From positions 130,488,538 through 130,552,537 of the forward strand of contig OW240916.1 of the NCBI GenBank assembly GCA_933207985.1: DNA of 64,000 nucleotides, read 5' to 3'. A model generated the notes under the pieces. It did not search any database, was not told the origin of the DNA, and saw only the letters and a list, made by a program, of their open reading frames with translations. Position 1 is the first letter of the stretch. Each line of letters begins with the position of its first letter. The position numbers were made by a program, and so were the translations under genes. Positions 22,489 to 32,196 of the stretch are shown here, in pieces. This DNA comes from Pelobates cultripes. Lineage: Eukaryota; Chordata; Amphibia; Anura; Pelobatidae.

Positions 22489-23091
22489 GGAATCACTGAC
22501 AGTAAGAGTTAAGATGATGTTTCTGGTAACTGATTATGTTATGCAAGATATTATAATGAAGCCTAGTCTTGTAGATATCCAGGAAGGAAAGGAAAGACTT
22601 AGATTAACATGTAGTACACATATAAGTCTTTAATGACATGGAAAAGGGAAGGAATGTTTTTGGGTAGTATGTCACATACAACGCCAAAGGTTATTCACAG
22701 AGGTGTACTCGGAAAGGTGGATTGGTCGGAAGAAATGTTTGTTTTCTATTTAGACAATCCTACCTACAGTGATAGTGGAAACTATCAATGTTGTTTAATG
22801 TTAAGAAATCATCACGAGAGATGTGGTGATGTTAAGGTAAATGTATTCTCTCCCAGAATGGTAGAATGCAAAAATAAGGTTTTTAAGTTATCAAGTCCCT
22901 TTCAATTGAATCATTTTCAATCAAAGCCTTTGTTATTAGATGGGAAATTTGCAACAATAGTTTGGCATTTTAATGTTTCTCAGTGGAAAATCTCAAGTAA
23001 ATTTCCACAATGTAAGGAACATTTATTAAATATGGAACAAGGCTTAGAAGATTGGTTTGGAGGAAGTAAAGTATCAAACAGAAAAAAAAAG
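22489..23091 (+). pseudogene. env: ERV env: surface region with immunoglobulin-like segment
   Basis: Across a further stop and frame change near 22630 the sequence shows RLRLTC, then MTWKRE with a tryptophan at about the usual distance, then LDNPTYSDSGNYQC. The order Cys, Trp, D-S-G-X-Y-X-C is the signature of an Ig V- or I-set fold. The segment spans about 22570-22850. Downstream is a cysteine-poor stretch ending in a basic run near 23080, where an A-rich tract marks another frame change into the fusion subunit. Ig-type sequence in a retroviral surface protein could be host-derived or ancestral to this env lineage; I cannot decide which. Confidence 0.7.
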
Positions 23092-23829
23092 AGATATAGT
23101 AGAAGGAATTATGGCTGGATTTGGTACTATAGGAAGTATCACCAATTCTATGGATATTCAAACATTAAAGAATGATTTGGGAACTGTAGGGTTAATAGGG
23201 GGAAAAGAATTGCATATTCAAAGAGGTTTAAATCAAATATTGAAAAATATGGTTATGAACACAGCCTCTGTTATTGCACCCTCTGTTCAACATTTACAGG
23301 AAGCTACTTTAGCATTAATGAGAAATGCAGATTCATCCCAGGTAGCCAAAGCTTGTTTAGAGATACAAGTTGAATATTCTACAGATTTTAAGGTGATGGC
23401 ACAAGCATTGCAAGGTGGTACTACTCCTATAGAACTCAAACGTAGTTTACCTGAGGAGTTTGCGTTCGCTAAAAATCATACAGATTTATGGGTTAGCAAA
23501 TGGTTGGGATGTAACAATGATATATGTATAAGTTCTTCTTTAATACCAATTTCTGGTATTGAAAAAACACTATTTTCAATGTCGGTATTAGGAATTCCTA
23601 TTAGTAACACACAATTATTATTTTATAAATTACAATATCCTGATTTTGTATCTTATAACATTACTGAACTTGAGCAGGTAGATCTTTCTAGTTGTCTACA
23701 TTTTGCATCCAAAATAATATGTTTAAATAACCAAGTTGAAACCATTTATCATTCATGTTTTCATAACCAAAGTTCATGTTCTGGTAAAATTAAAACAGTT
23801 AAAAATCCTCATGAAATTGTAACTCCCAT
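23057..23829 (+). pseudogene. env: ERV env: transmembrane (fusion) subunit, first part
   Basis: The frame includes a basic cleavage-type site (EKKR, about 23081) followed by a glycine-rich, hydrophobic stretch (IMAGFGTIGSI) typical of a fusion peptide. A long helical region and a cysteine-containing ectodomain with several glycosylation sites come next. There is no obvious CX6CC motif. The frame is broken at 23829 by a Gmr1-type element on the opposite strand and resumes at 30465. Confidence 0.8.
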
Positions 23830-24871
23830 AGATGCAATAGTACCCAGGTTATCTCCGCTTATAATCCAAGTGCGACTCAGGAACAAGTAAATAGTAAATC
23901 CAAAAGCAGGGTTTCCAGCAGGTAAAATACAGCAATATCCCAACAGCAATCCCAATAACTGGACGACACACAGTTTCAGGAGCATAACTGACAAGCCTTT
24001 AATCACAGTCTCCTTATAAAGCATGCTCCCATGCAAGGGAGGGATTTACAGTAATTATTACAGTAGCCAATCCTGTCCTGGTAACCTCCCACACATCCCC
24101 TCCCCTCAGCCAGCATCATAATCCCCTTAGCCAGCACACCAATTCCCCCCATTTCTGGATGTACCCCTAAACGTAGGGGTACCCCTTTAAATCATACATC
24201 CCCGGGTAGCCCTGATCTGGGTGAACAACATATCCAAAAATCACCCAGATCGGACCAGGGGTTCGGGAAAAGTATGGAGGGAATAAAATGACCGACCGCA
24301 CGAACAGAGCTAGCCGAATTCGGTTCCATGTGAATGGGCCTTGCGGTCGGTCCTGGCATAAGGGAATAAAATACACGAAAGCCTCTAGCTATAGAGGCTA
24401 GGGGGGGTTCGCCTGAATCCCCTCGTTCGGTATTCTCTATTTACCGAACGAGGGGCCGTTCGGTAGTTTGGAACCGAACGGACCAGGGCTGTGGAGGTCT
24501 CAGCGGTGTTCGCCTACTCGAGTGTCCGATTTTAGTTCCAGACACTCGACGGCAAAACACCGCTGTTCGGGAGTTTTAAAATGGCCGCCGCCACGTGTTC
24601 GTTTGTCGAATGGCGGCCACCCCCGAGAACAAAGGACGGCTACTTACTGTTCAATTACCCGTTCGCAACAATGTTGCAACGGGTAATTGAGGACACACTT
24701 CACACAGGGAGGTCTGGTTGTTCGGTAGTTTCATTCGAATAAACTAAGGGAATGAAACTACCGAACAATCAGAGGAATACAATTCTTTTTCAATACACAG
24801 GAAATACAGCAGATACACGGATGCAGCTTTATACAGTATTTTTGTAGGGTCGCCTGGTGCAATCCGCTACA
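23830..24871 (-). repeat. 3' LTR of Gmr1-type element A
   Basis: It lacks 8 terminal bases compared with the 5' LTR. On the - strand it follows the purine tract aagggggagcag. It contains several strong hairpins: 24419-24455, 24456-24481, 24502-24564, 24652-24689, and a 19-bp perfect stem at 24718-24736/24750-24768. Confidence 0.93.
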
Positions 24872-24953
24872 CTGCTCCCCCTTGCCCACAAGCCGGCATA
24901 CACAGTCTGATCCAACACGGATCGGCTTGGGGATGTCCGGGGAGGCTCACGGA

Positions 24954-27900
24954 TCATTTCTCTAGGTCAGTTTGTCGAGACAACCCATCAGCATTTCCAT
25001 TCTGTTTACCCGGGCGGTACTGGATATTAAAGTCAAAGGGCTGCAGCGCCAGACTCCAGCGCAGCAGCCGGGCATTGTCCCCAGCCACCCGGTTTAGCCA
25101 TACTAACGGGTTGTGATCCGTGAGCAGGGAAAAAGCTTGTCCGTACAAATAGGGCTGTAATTTCTTCAGGGCCCACACCACAGCCAGGCATTCTTTCTCG
25201 ATGGCGGCGTAGCTTACTTCTCGAGGTAACAGTTTCCGGCTGATGTAAGCCACGGGATGTTCTCCGCCATCGGCCCCGACTTGGCTTAATACTGCTCCCA
25301 ATCCAAACATAGAAGCGTCTGTGTGGACAAGAAAACGTTTAGTTGGATTGGGAGCTGCCAAGACAGGGGCATTTGTCAATGCATCTTTTAACAACTGAAA
25401 TGCCTGTTCACACTCCGGGGTCCAGGTTACTTGGCGGGGTAGGTTTTTACGGGTCAAGTCGGTGAGAGGTTTGGCCAGGGCACTGTAATTCGGGACAAAT
25501 TTCCGGTAGTATCCGGCCGTTCCTAAGAACGCTAACACCTGGGTCTTAGTCCTAGGGGTGGGCCATTGAGCTACAGCCTCTACTTTGGCTGGTTCCGGCT
25601 TTTGCTTGCCGCATCCTACCCGATGACCTAGGTACTGTACTTCAGCCATTCCTATGCTGCATTTGGCTGGTTTCAGCGTTAAACCAGCGGCCCTAATCCT
25701 ATCTAGGACTGCTCCTATATGGGTCAGGTGTTCCTGCCAGGTATTGCTGAATATGGCAATATCGTCGAGGTATGCGCAGGTATAATCCTGGAACCCATCT
25801 AGGAGGCGGTCCACCATCCGCTGAAAAGTAGCCGGGGCGTTTTTCATCCCAAACGGCATGCCCTTAAATTGGTACAAGCCGAATGGGGTGACAAAGGCCG
25901 ACTTAGGGATGGCGTCTTGTGCCAAGGGTATTTGCCAATACCCTTTACACAAGTCAATTGTGGTGAGATAGTGCCCCCTCGCCATCCGATCCAGGAGTTC
26001 GTCTATCCTGGGCATAGGATAGGCGTCCGATACCGTCTTCTCATTTAATCTCCGGTAGTCTACACAAAACCGGGTCGTGCCGTCCCGCTTTGGTACTAGG
26101 ACTACCGGAGATGCCCAGGGGCTGTCAGAGGGCTCAATCACCCCCAGCTGGAGCATCTCATCTATCTCCTTGCGCATGTTCGCCCGTACCGCTTCTGGGA
26201 TGCGGTACGGGGTCTGACGCATGGGAAGTTGCCCTGGGGTGTCTACTCGGTGAGTGGCCAGAGGAGTGTAACCAGGTACATTAGAGAAGATATCCTGCTT
26301 CTCCCTCAACAGCTGTTGTACCTCGCTCCGCTCCTGTGGGCTCAACCGATCCCCCAGGGTGACCTCCCCTAAGTCCCCGGATAACTGACCCTCTCCCAGC
26401 AGATCCGGGAGAGGTAAACTGTCAAACTCCTCGGAGTTAGGCGCACATATAGCGGTCACTTCCTCCGAGCGCTCCTGGTAGGGCTTCATCATGTTCACAT
26501 GGAGCATGCGTCGCCCCCCAGTACCAACGCACGAGCCGATTATATAAGTGGTGTCACACCGTTGTTCCACCACCCTATAAGGGCCCTGCCAGGCGGCCTG
26601 CAGCTTATCGTGTCGGACCGGTTTTAGGATTAACACCTTCTGCCCGACCTGAAAGCTACGGTCCCTGGCGCCCCGATCATACCATGTGCGTTGGCGTGTC
26701 TGAGCCGCCTGCAAATTCTCGCGTACCGTCTGAGTTAAGGCCTCAAAGCGGTCTCGGAATGCCAACACATAGGGTATGATGGGGGTACCGTCAGTGCTCC
26801 GTTCTCCCTCCCAATGCTCTCTGATCAAATCTAAAGGCCCTCGTACCCTGCGGCCAAACAATAGTTCAAATGGGGAGAACCCAGTGGATTCCTGCGGCAC
26901 CTCCCGGTAAGCAAAGAGGAGGTGCGGCAGGAACTTCTCCCAGTCCTTGTGGGTCTCTGCGAAGGTTCGGAGCATTTGTTTCAATGTACCGTTGAAACGT
27001 TCGCAGAGCCCATTCGTCTGGGGGTGGTAAGGGGAACTAATGACCGGCTTAATGTCACAAAACTTCCAGAGGCGCTGCGTGACTTCGGCGGTGAACTGGG
27101 TGCCCTGATCGGAGACAATCTCCCTGGGGAGTCCCACCCGGGAGAATATCTTCATCAGGGCTTCCGCTACTGTCTCAGCCTGTATATTCGTCAGGCCCAC
27201 CGCCTCTGGATATCTAGTGGCATAATCTACTACGGTCAGGATAAATCTTTTACCTGACGGGCTTGCTTTGTTGAGGGGTCCTATTAGGTCCACTGCTACC
27301 CTGCTAAAGGGTTCCTCGATTATGGGGAGGGGATGTAACTTGGCCTTGCGCCGGTCCCCCCTTTTCCCCACCCTTTGACAGGTATCGCACGTGTTGCAAT
27401 ACCTGCGCACCTCCTGGCTAATTCCCGGCCAAAAGAAACTTTGGGTTAACCTGTATCGGGTCCTGCTGACCCCTAAATGTCCAGATAGCGGAATGTCATG
27501 GGCTATCCGCAGTAACTCCGCCCGGTACCGCTGAGGTACCACTAACTGCCTCATCACAATCGGGTCTGACCCGGATACCTGCTTATCCGTCTCCCGATAT
27601 AACAGCTGGTTGTCCCAAATAAACCTTTCGCCCTCCCCCCCAGGCGTGTCTGCTGTCACCTTGTCCCTATACACCTGCAAGGTGGGGTCAGTCACTACCT
27701 CAGCTGCAAATTCGTTAGGAGGGGCCCAGGGAACACAGTCAGGGGAAGGGGAAGGATCTCTTACCTGGACCTCCGGGAGTGTGTTGTAGTCCTGGGTGCG
27801 GGCCTGTTGTCGAGTGACCACAGGGTGAGCTTCTCCTGTGATGGGTGTCTGGGGCTCAAAAGCAGATGTGAGCCTCCCCAGATCGTTCCCCAATAAAACC

Positions 27901-29357
27901 TCCGCCGGTAACTGCGGCATCAACCCCACCTCCACATGCCCTGCCCCCGCTCCCCAATGCAAATGTACCCTTGCTGTGGGTAGCCGGTATACTGCTCCCC
28001 CGGCTACCCTGACGGCCACAGTCTTGCTAAGTTTAGCTTGGTCTGAGACCAGGTGACTTTTTACCAGGGTGATGGTGGCTCCTGAGTCACGTAGCCCCTG
28101 AACTGCTTTTCCCTCCAGATACACGGTCTGCCTGTGATGCTGGCGGTTGTCTGCGTTAGCCTGGACGGGATCTGCCTCGTGCAGTACCTCCCACTGCTCT
28201 ACGGTTGTGATGGGAACTGCTGAACCATACGGTGTGGCCACGATGTCCTGGTAGTGATGGGCTGCGGCGGCTCTCGGTGGTGGTGGTGGACCGGGTCGGA
28301 TCCAGGTGGAACGGTCCCGCAGCTGGGGGCATTCCCTTTTATAATGTCCCCACTTCTGGCAGTGGTGGCAAGGGCCCGACGTGGGCTGGCGGAAACGTGG
28401 CTGTGTAGCGGGTGGTGGTGGTGGTGGCAGTGACCTTGGTAGAGCTGGCGTGTAGTTATTTCCCCCAAAGGTTTTAAAAGATACTTTTGGAGCTGCAGGT
28501 TTTTGCTGCCTGCGTGCATCCAGGTACTCGTCTGCCTTCCTGGCTGCTTCGGTAAGGGAGGTAGGGTTTCTGTCTCTTACCCACTCCTGTACCTCGCTGG
28601 TTACTCCTTCATAAAATTGCTCCAGCAGTACCATTTGCAATACATCCTCCATAGACCGTGCCTTGCTCGCTTGCACCCACCCCAAGACTGCTCGTTGTAG
28701 TCTGCATGCCCACTCAGCATGTGAGTCTTTCTCCACCTTCTTTAAATCCCTGAATCTCCGCCGGTATGCTTCTGGTGTTATAGCATACCTGGCCAATATA
28801 ATTTCTTTCACTTTGTGATAATTCCGAATTTCATCATTCGGTACAGTCCGGTATGCCTCAGCTGCCCTTCCAGTTAACCTTCCTGCCAAAATAGGTACCC
28901 AGTCCTCTGCGCTGATTCTATGCAGTGCACACAGTCTCTCGAAATCTTGCAGGAAAGCGTCTATATCTTCCTCTGCCTCCACATATGTTTTAAAAGCCTG
29001 GTACGGTATTTTCGGCTTACCTTCATGTGGCATATTTACTGCAGAGCTGCGTTCTGGGGCCGCTGTTTGACTCCTCAGTATAAACTCCTGGACCTCCGTT
29101 ATCGTTTTGGAAATAATCTCTGTTGGAGGGTGTTCCCCATAGAAAGACAGCCGAAATTGTACCTGCCTCTGGAACTCCCTTTGTTCCGGTGTTTCTCCCG
29201 AATTCCCTTGTTCGGGAACCGAATCGCCTTCCATTCGGTACTCCGCCATCAGTTCAGTGATAAGTGCCGCTTTAGTCTTATTGCTGGCTTGGATACCCCT
29301 TGCCTCCAGAAGGTCTTTTAGCGTGGAGCGTTTTAGTGTGGCAAAATCAATCTCCAT
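24954..29357 (-). CDS. gag-pol: Gag-Pol polyprotein of Gmr1-type element A (Gag-PR-IN-RT-RH)
   Basis: A single frame of about 1467 residues; the ATG at 29357 (MEIDFATLKR) is preferred over in-frame codons in the primer-site region. Residues ~8-35 resemble a SAP motif. Residues ~198-280 resemble the SCAN fold (YRRRFRDLKK, MVLLEQFYEGV, VQEWVRDRNP). A CCHC knuckle lies at ~330-343 (CHHCQKWGHYKREC) and a protease DSGA at ~424. Integrase comes next, with its HHCC finger at ~617-661 and D/D/E in AVDLIGP, VSDQGTQF and TNGLCERFN. Reverse transcriptase follows with YLDD at ~1196, then RNase H with HTDASMFGLGAVLSQ. This order is copia-like although the sequences are Ty3/gypsy-like. No internal stop is present, so the element could be or recently was active. 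Confidence 0.95.
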   Translation of the reverse strand: MEIDFATLKRSTLKDLLEARGIQASNKTKAALITELMAEYRMEGDSVPEQGNSGETPEQREFQRQVQFRLSFYGEHPPTEIISKTITEVQEFILRSQTAAPERSSAVNMPHEGKPKIPYQAFKTYVEAEEDIDAFLQDFERLCALHRISAEDWVPILAGRLTGRAAEAYRTVPNDEIRNYHKVKEIILARYAITPEAYRRRFRDLKKVEKDSHAEWACRLQRAVLGWVQASKARSMEDVLQMVLLEQFYEGVTSEVQEWVRDRNPTSLTEAARKADEYLDARRQQKPAAPKVSFKTFGGNNYTPALPRSLPPPPPPATQPRFRQPTSGPCHHCQKWGHYKRECPQLRDRSTWIRPGPPPPPRAAAAHHYQDIVATPYGSAVPITTVEQWEVLHEADPVQANADNRQHHRQTVYLEGKAVQGLRDSGATITLVKSHLVSDQAKLSKTVAVRVAGGAVYRLPTARVHLHWGAGAGHVEVGLMPQLPAEVLLGNDLGRLTSAFEPQTPITGEAHPVVTRQQARTQDYNTLPEVQVRDPSPSPDCVPWAPPNEFAAEVVTDPTLQVYRDKVTADTPGGEGERFIWDNQLLYRETDKQVSGSDPIVMRQLVVPQRYRAELLRIAHDIPLSGHLGVSRTRYRLTQSFFWPGISQEVRRYCNTCDTCQRVGKRGDRRKAKLHPLPIIEEPFSRVAVDLIGPLNKASPSGKRFILTVVDYATRYPEAVGLTNIQAETVAEALMKIFSRVGLPREIVSDQGTQFTAEVTQRLWKFCDIKPVISSPYHPQTNGLCERFNGTLKQMLRTFAETHKDWEKFLPHLLFAYREVPQESTGFSPFELLFGRRVRGPLDLIREHWEGERSTDGTPIIPYVLAFRDRFEALTQTVRENLQAAQTRQRTWYDRGARDRSFQVGQKVLILKPVRHDKLQAAWQGPYRVVEQRCDTTYIIGSCVGTGGRRMLHVNMMKPYQERSEEVTAICAPNSEEFDSLPLPDLLGEGQLSGDLGEVTLGDRLSPQERSEVQQLLREKQDIFSNVPGYTPLATHRVDTPGQLPMRQTPYRIPEAVRANMRKEIDEMLQLGVIEPSDSPWASPVVLVPKRDGTTRFCVDYRRLNEKTVSDAYPMPRIDELLDRMARGHYLTTIDLCKGYWQIPLAQDAIPKSAFVTPFGLYQFKGMPFGMKNAPATFQRMVDRLLDGFQDYTCAYLDDIAIFSNTWQEHLTHIGAVLDRIRAAGLTLKPAKCSIGMAEVQYLGHRVGCGKQKPEPAKVEAVAQWPTPRTKTQVLAFLGTAGYYRKFVPNYSALAKPLTDLTRKNLPRQVTWTPECEQAFQLLKDALTNAPVLAAPNPTKRFLVHTDASMFGLGAVLSQVGADGGEHPVAYISRKLLPREVSYAAIEKECLAVVWALKKLQPYLYGQAFSLLTDHNPLVWLNRVAGDNARLLRWSLALQPFDFNIQYRPGKQNGNADGLSRQTDLEK

Positions 29358-29395
29358 CCGTACTCCATTTAGGCTTGTTCCTCTGTGAGTCTGGA

Positions 29396-29414
29396 TCCCA
29401 CCGCTGCCAACCAA
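29396..29414 (-). promoter_or_regulatory. Primer-binding site, tRNA-Leu-like
   Basis: The + strand reads ATCCCACCGCTGCCA then ACCA, which is the 3' end of vertebrate leucine tRNA (AAG type, recalled from memory) with one extra A before the CCA end. It abuts the 5' LTR directly. Confidence 0.65.
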
Positions 29415-30464
29415 TGTAGCGGAGATGCAATAGTACCCAGGTTATCTCCGCTTATAATCCAAGTGCGACTCAGGAACAAGTAAATAGTAAATCCAAAAGC
29501 AGGGTTTCCAGCAGGTAAAATACAGCAATATCCCAACAGCAATCCCAATAACTGGACGACACACAGTTTCAGGAGCATAACTGACAAGCCTTTAATCACA
29601 GTCTCCTTATAAAGCATGCTCCCATGCAAGGGAGGGATTTACAGTAATTATTACAGTAGCCAATCCTGTCCTGGTAACCTCCCACACATCCCCTCCCCTC
29701 AGCCAGCATCATAATCCCCTTAGCCAGCACACCAATTCCCCCCGTTTCTGGATGTACCCCTAAACGTAGGGGTACCCCTTTAAATCATACATCCCCTGGT
29801 AGCCCTGATCTGGGTGAACAACATATCCAAAAATCACCCAGATCGGACCAGGGGTTCGGGAAAAGTATGGAGGGAATAAAATGACCGACCGCACGAACAG
29901 AGCTAGCCGAATTCGGTTCCATGTGAATGGGCCTTGCGGTCGGTCCTGGCATAAGGGAATAAAATACACGAAAGCCTCTAGCTATAGAGGCTAGGGAGGG
30001 TTCGCCTGAATCCCCTCGTTCGGTATTTTCTATTTACCGAACGAGGGGCCGTTCGGTAGTTTGGAACCGAACGGACCAGGGCTGTGGAGGTCTCAGCGGT
30101 GTTCGCCTACTCGAGTGTCCGATTTTAGTTCCAGACACTCGACGGCAAAACACCGCTGTTCGGGAGTTTTAAAATGGCCGCCGCCACGTGTTCGTTTGTC
30201 GAATGGCGGCCACCCCCGAGAACAAAGGACGGCTACTTACTGTTCAATTACCCGTTCGCAACAATGTTGCAACGGGTAATTGAGGACACACTTCACACAG
30301 GGAGGTCTGGTTGTTCGGTAGTTTCATTCGAATAAACTAAGGGAATGAAACTACCGAACAATCAGAGGAATACAATTCTTTTTCAATACACAGGAAATAC
30401 AGCAGATACACGGATGCAGCTTTATACAGTATTTTTGTAGGGTCGCCTGGTGCAATCCGCTACA
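29415..30464 (-). repeat. 5' LTR of Gmr1-type element A
   Basis: The 1050-bp LTR starts TGTAGCGGATTGC on the - strand and ends CATCTCCGCTACA. It has the same hairpin set as its partner. On the + strand it ends at 30464 against ERV env sequence. Confidence 0.95.
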
Positions 30465-31065
30465 GTATGTGTACAGGTTATGTCAAATAATGAGTTAGTA
30501 AGAGCTACATTTTCAGAATGTACACATTCAGAAACAATACTGAAAGGTTTATATTGTATCAATGTGGGTCCACTAATAATACATATACAAGGAACTCAAG
30601 TTAATATATCGAAGAGTCCTATACAAGAGATAGATATCATGCCTATTCAATTAAATGTTTCACAAACAAATGAGTTTCCATGGAGAAAGTGGGCAGATGA
30701 GATTAGGAAAGACAAGATATTATTATATTCGTTACAAAAACAGTTGAAAGAAACAGAAATTCGATTTGAACATGAACAGGGTAAATTAAAGGTGATAGAA
30801 CATGAATGGTCAATTGTTTCTAGTTCCTCTTGGTGGAATGACATAATTAAAAGTACAAACACACTTGCTAAATCATCTGTAGGATCAGCAATTGTAAATA
30901 TTTTATTTCATCCATTTATTATTGTTGTATGTGTATCTATAATATGTATTGTTTTACAAGTAATTATGCTATGTAGAATTAGAAAACTGTATATACTCAT
31001 AAATGAAAAGGTTAAACAGAAGGAGAATACACTAAAGGAAACTGTAAACAGGGTAATACACAATA
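30465..31065 (+). pseudogene. env: ERV env: transmembrane subunit, second part
   Basis: The open frame carries the membrane-proximal ectodomain with a tryptophan-containing stretch (SSSSWWNDIIK), then a hydrophobic membrane span (IIVVCVSIICIVLQVIML) and a basic cytoplasmic start. The frame's apparent stop is the TAG in the TGTAG terminus of Gmr1-type element B, which inserted within the cytoplasmic tail. Env sequence resumes at 37712. Confidence 0.88.
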
Positions 31066-32116
31066 TGTAGCGGAGATGCAATATTCCACAGGTTATCTCC
31101 GCTTGTAATCCAAGTGAGGCTCAGGAACAAGTAAATAATAAATCCATAGGCAAAGTTTCCAGCAGGTAAAAATAACAGCAATCTCCCCACAGCAATCCCA
31201 ATAACTGGACGACACACAGTTTCAGGAGCAGAACTGACAAGCCTTTAATCACAGTCTCCTTATAAAGCATGCTCCCATGCAAGGGAGGGATTTACAGTAA
31301 TTATTACAGTAGCCAATCCTGTCCTGGTAACCTCCCACACATCCCCTCCCCTCAGCCAGCATCATAATCCCCTTATCCAGCACACCAATTCCCCCCGTTT
31401 CTGGATGTACCCCTAAACGTAGGGGTACCCCTTTAAATCATACATCCCCTGGTAGCCCTGATCTGGGTGACCAACATATCCAAAAATCACCCAGATCGGA
31501 CCAGGGGTTCGGGAAAAGTATGGAGGGAATAAAATGACCGACCGCACGAACAGAGATAGCCGAATCCGGTTCCATGTGAATGGGCCCTGCGGTCGGTCCT
31601 GGCATAAGGGAATGAAATACACGAAAACCTCTAGCTATAGAGGCTAGGGAGGGTTCGCCTGAATCCCCTCGTTCGGTATTTTCTATCTACCGAACGAGGG
31701 GCCGTTCGGTAGTTTGGAACCGAACGGACCATGGCTGTGGAGGTCTCAGCGGTGTTCGCCTACTCGAGTGTCCGATTTTAGTTCCAGACACTCGACGGCA
31801 AAACACCGCTGTTCGGGAGTTTTAAAATGGCCGCCGCCACGTGTTCGTTTGTCGAATGGCGGCCACCCCCGAGAACAAAGGACGGCTACTTCCTAGTCAA
31901 TTACCCGTTCGCAACAATGTTGCAACGAGTAATTGAGGACACACTTTACACAGGGGAGGTCTGGCTGTTCGGTAGTTTCATTCGAATAAACTAAGGGAAT
32001 GAAACTACCGAACAATCAAAAGAATACAAGGCTTGAAACACATAGAAAACTAGCAGATCACACGAATGCAATTATTTCAAGGACATTTGCAGGACAGCCC
32101 AGTGCCATTCGCTACA
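31066..32116 (-). repeat. 3' LTR of Gmr1-type element B
   Basis: It runs from TGTAGCGGAGATGC to CATTCGCTACA on the + strand. It is followed by the complement of the purine tract (ctgctccccctt). It carries the same hairpin-rich middle as the LTRs of element A. Confidence 0.95.
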
Positions 32117-32196
32117 CTGCTCCCCCTTGCCCACAAGCCGGCATACACAGTCTGATCCAACACGGATCGGCTTGGGGATGTCCGGGGACTCACGGA

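Larger units (their letters stand above)
23830..30464 (-). mobile_element. Gmr1-type Ty3/gypsy element A, coding-intact
   Basis: This 6.6-kb element reads on the - strand and interrupts ERV env. Its LTRs (29415-30464 and 23830-24871) differ at about four sites over 1042 bp, so insertion was recent. One frame covers gag and pol. The outer 8 bp of the 3' LTR (TGTAGCGG on +) are missing and no target duplication is visible, unlike element B. The integrase-before-reverse-transcriptase order places it with Gmr1, first described from cod. Confidence 0.93.
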
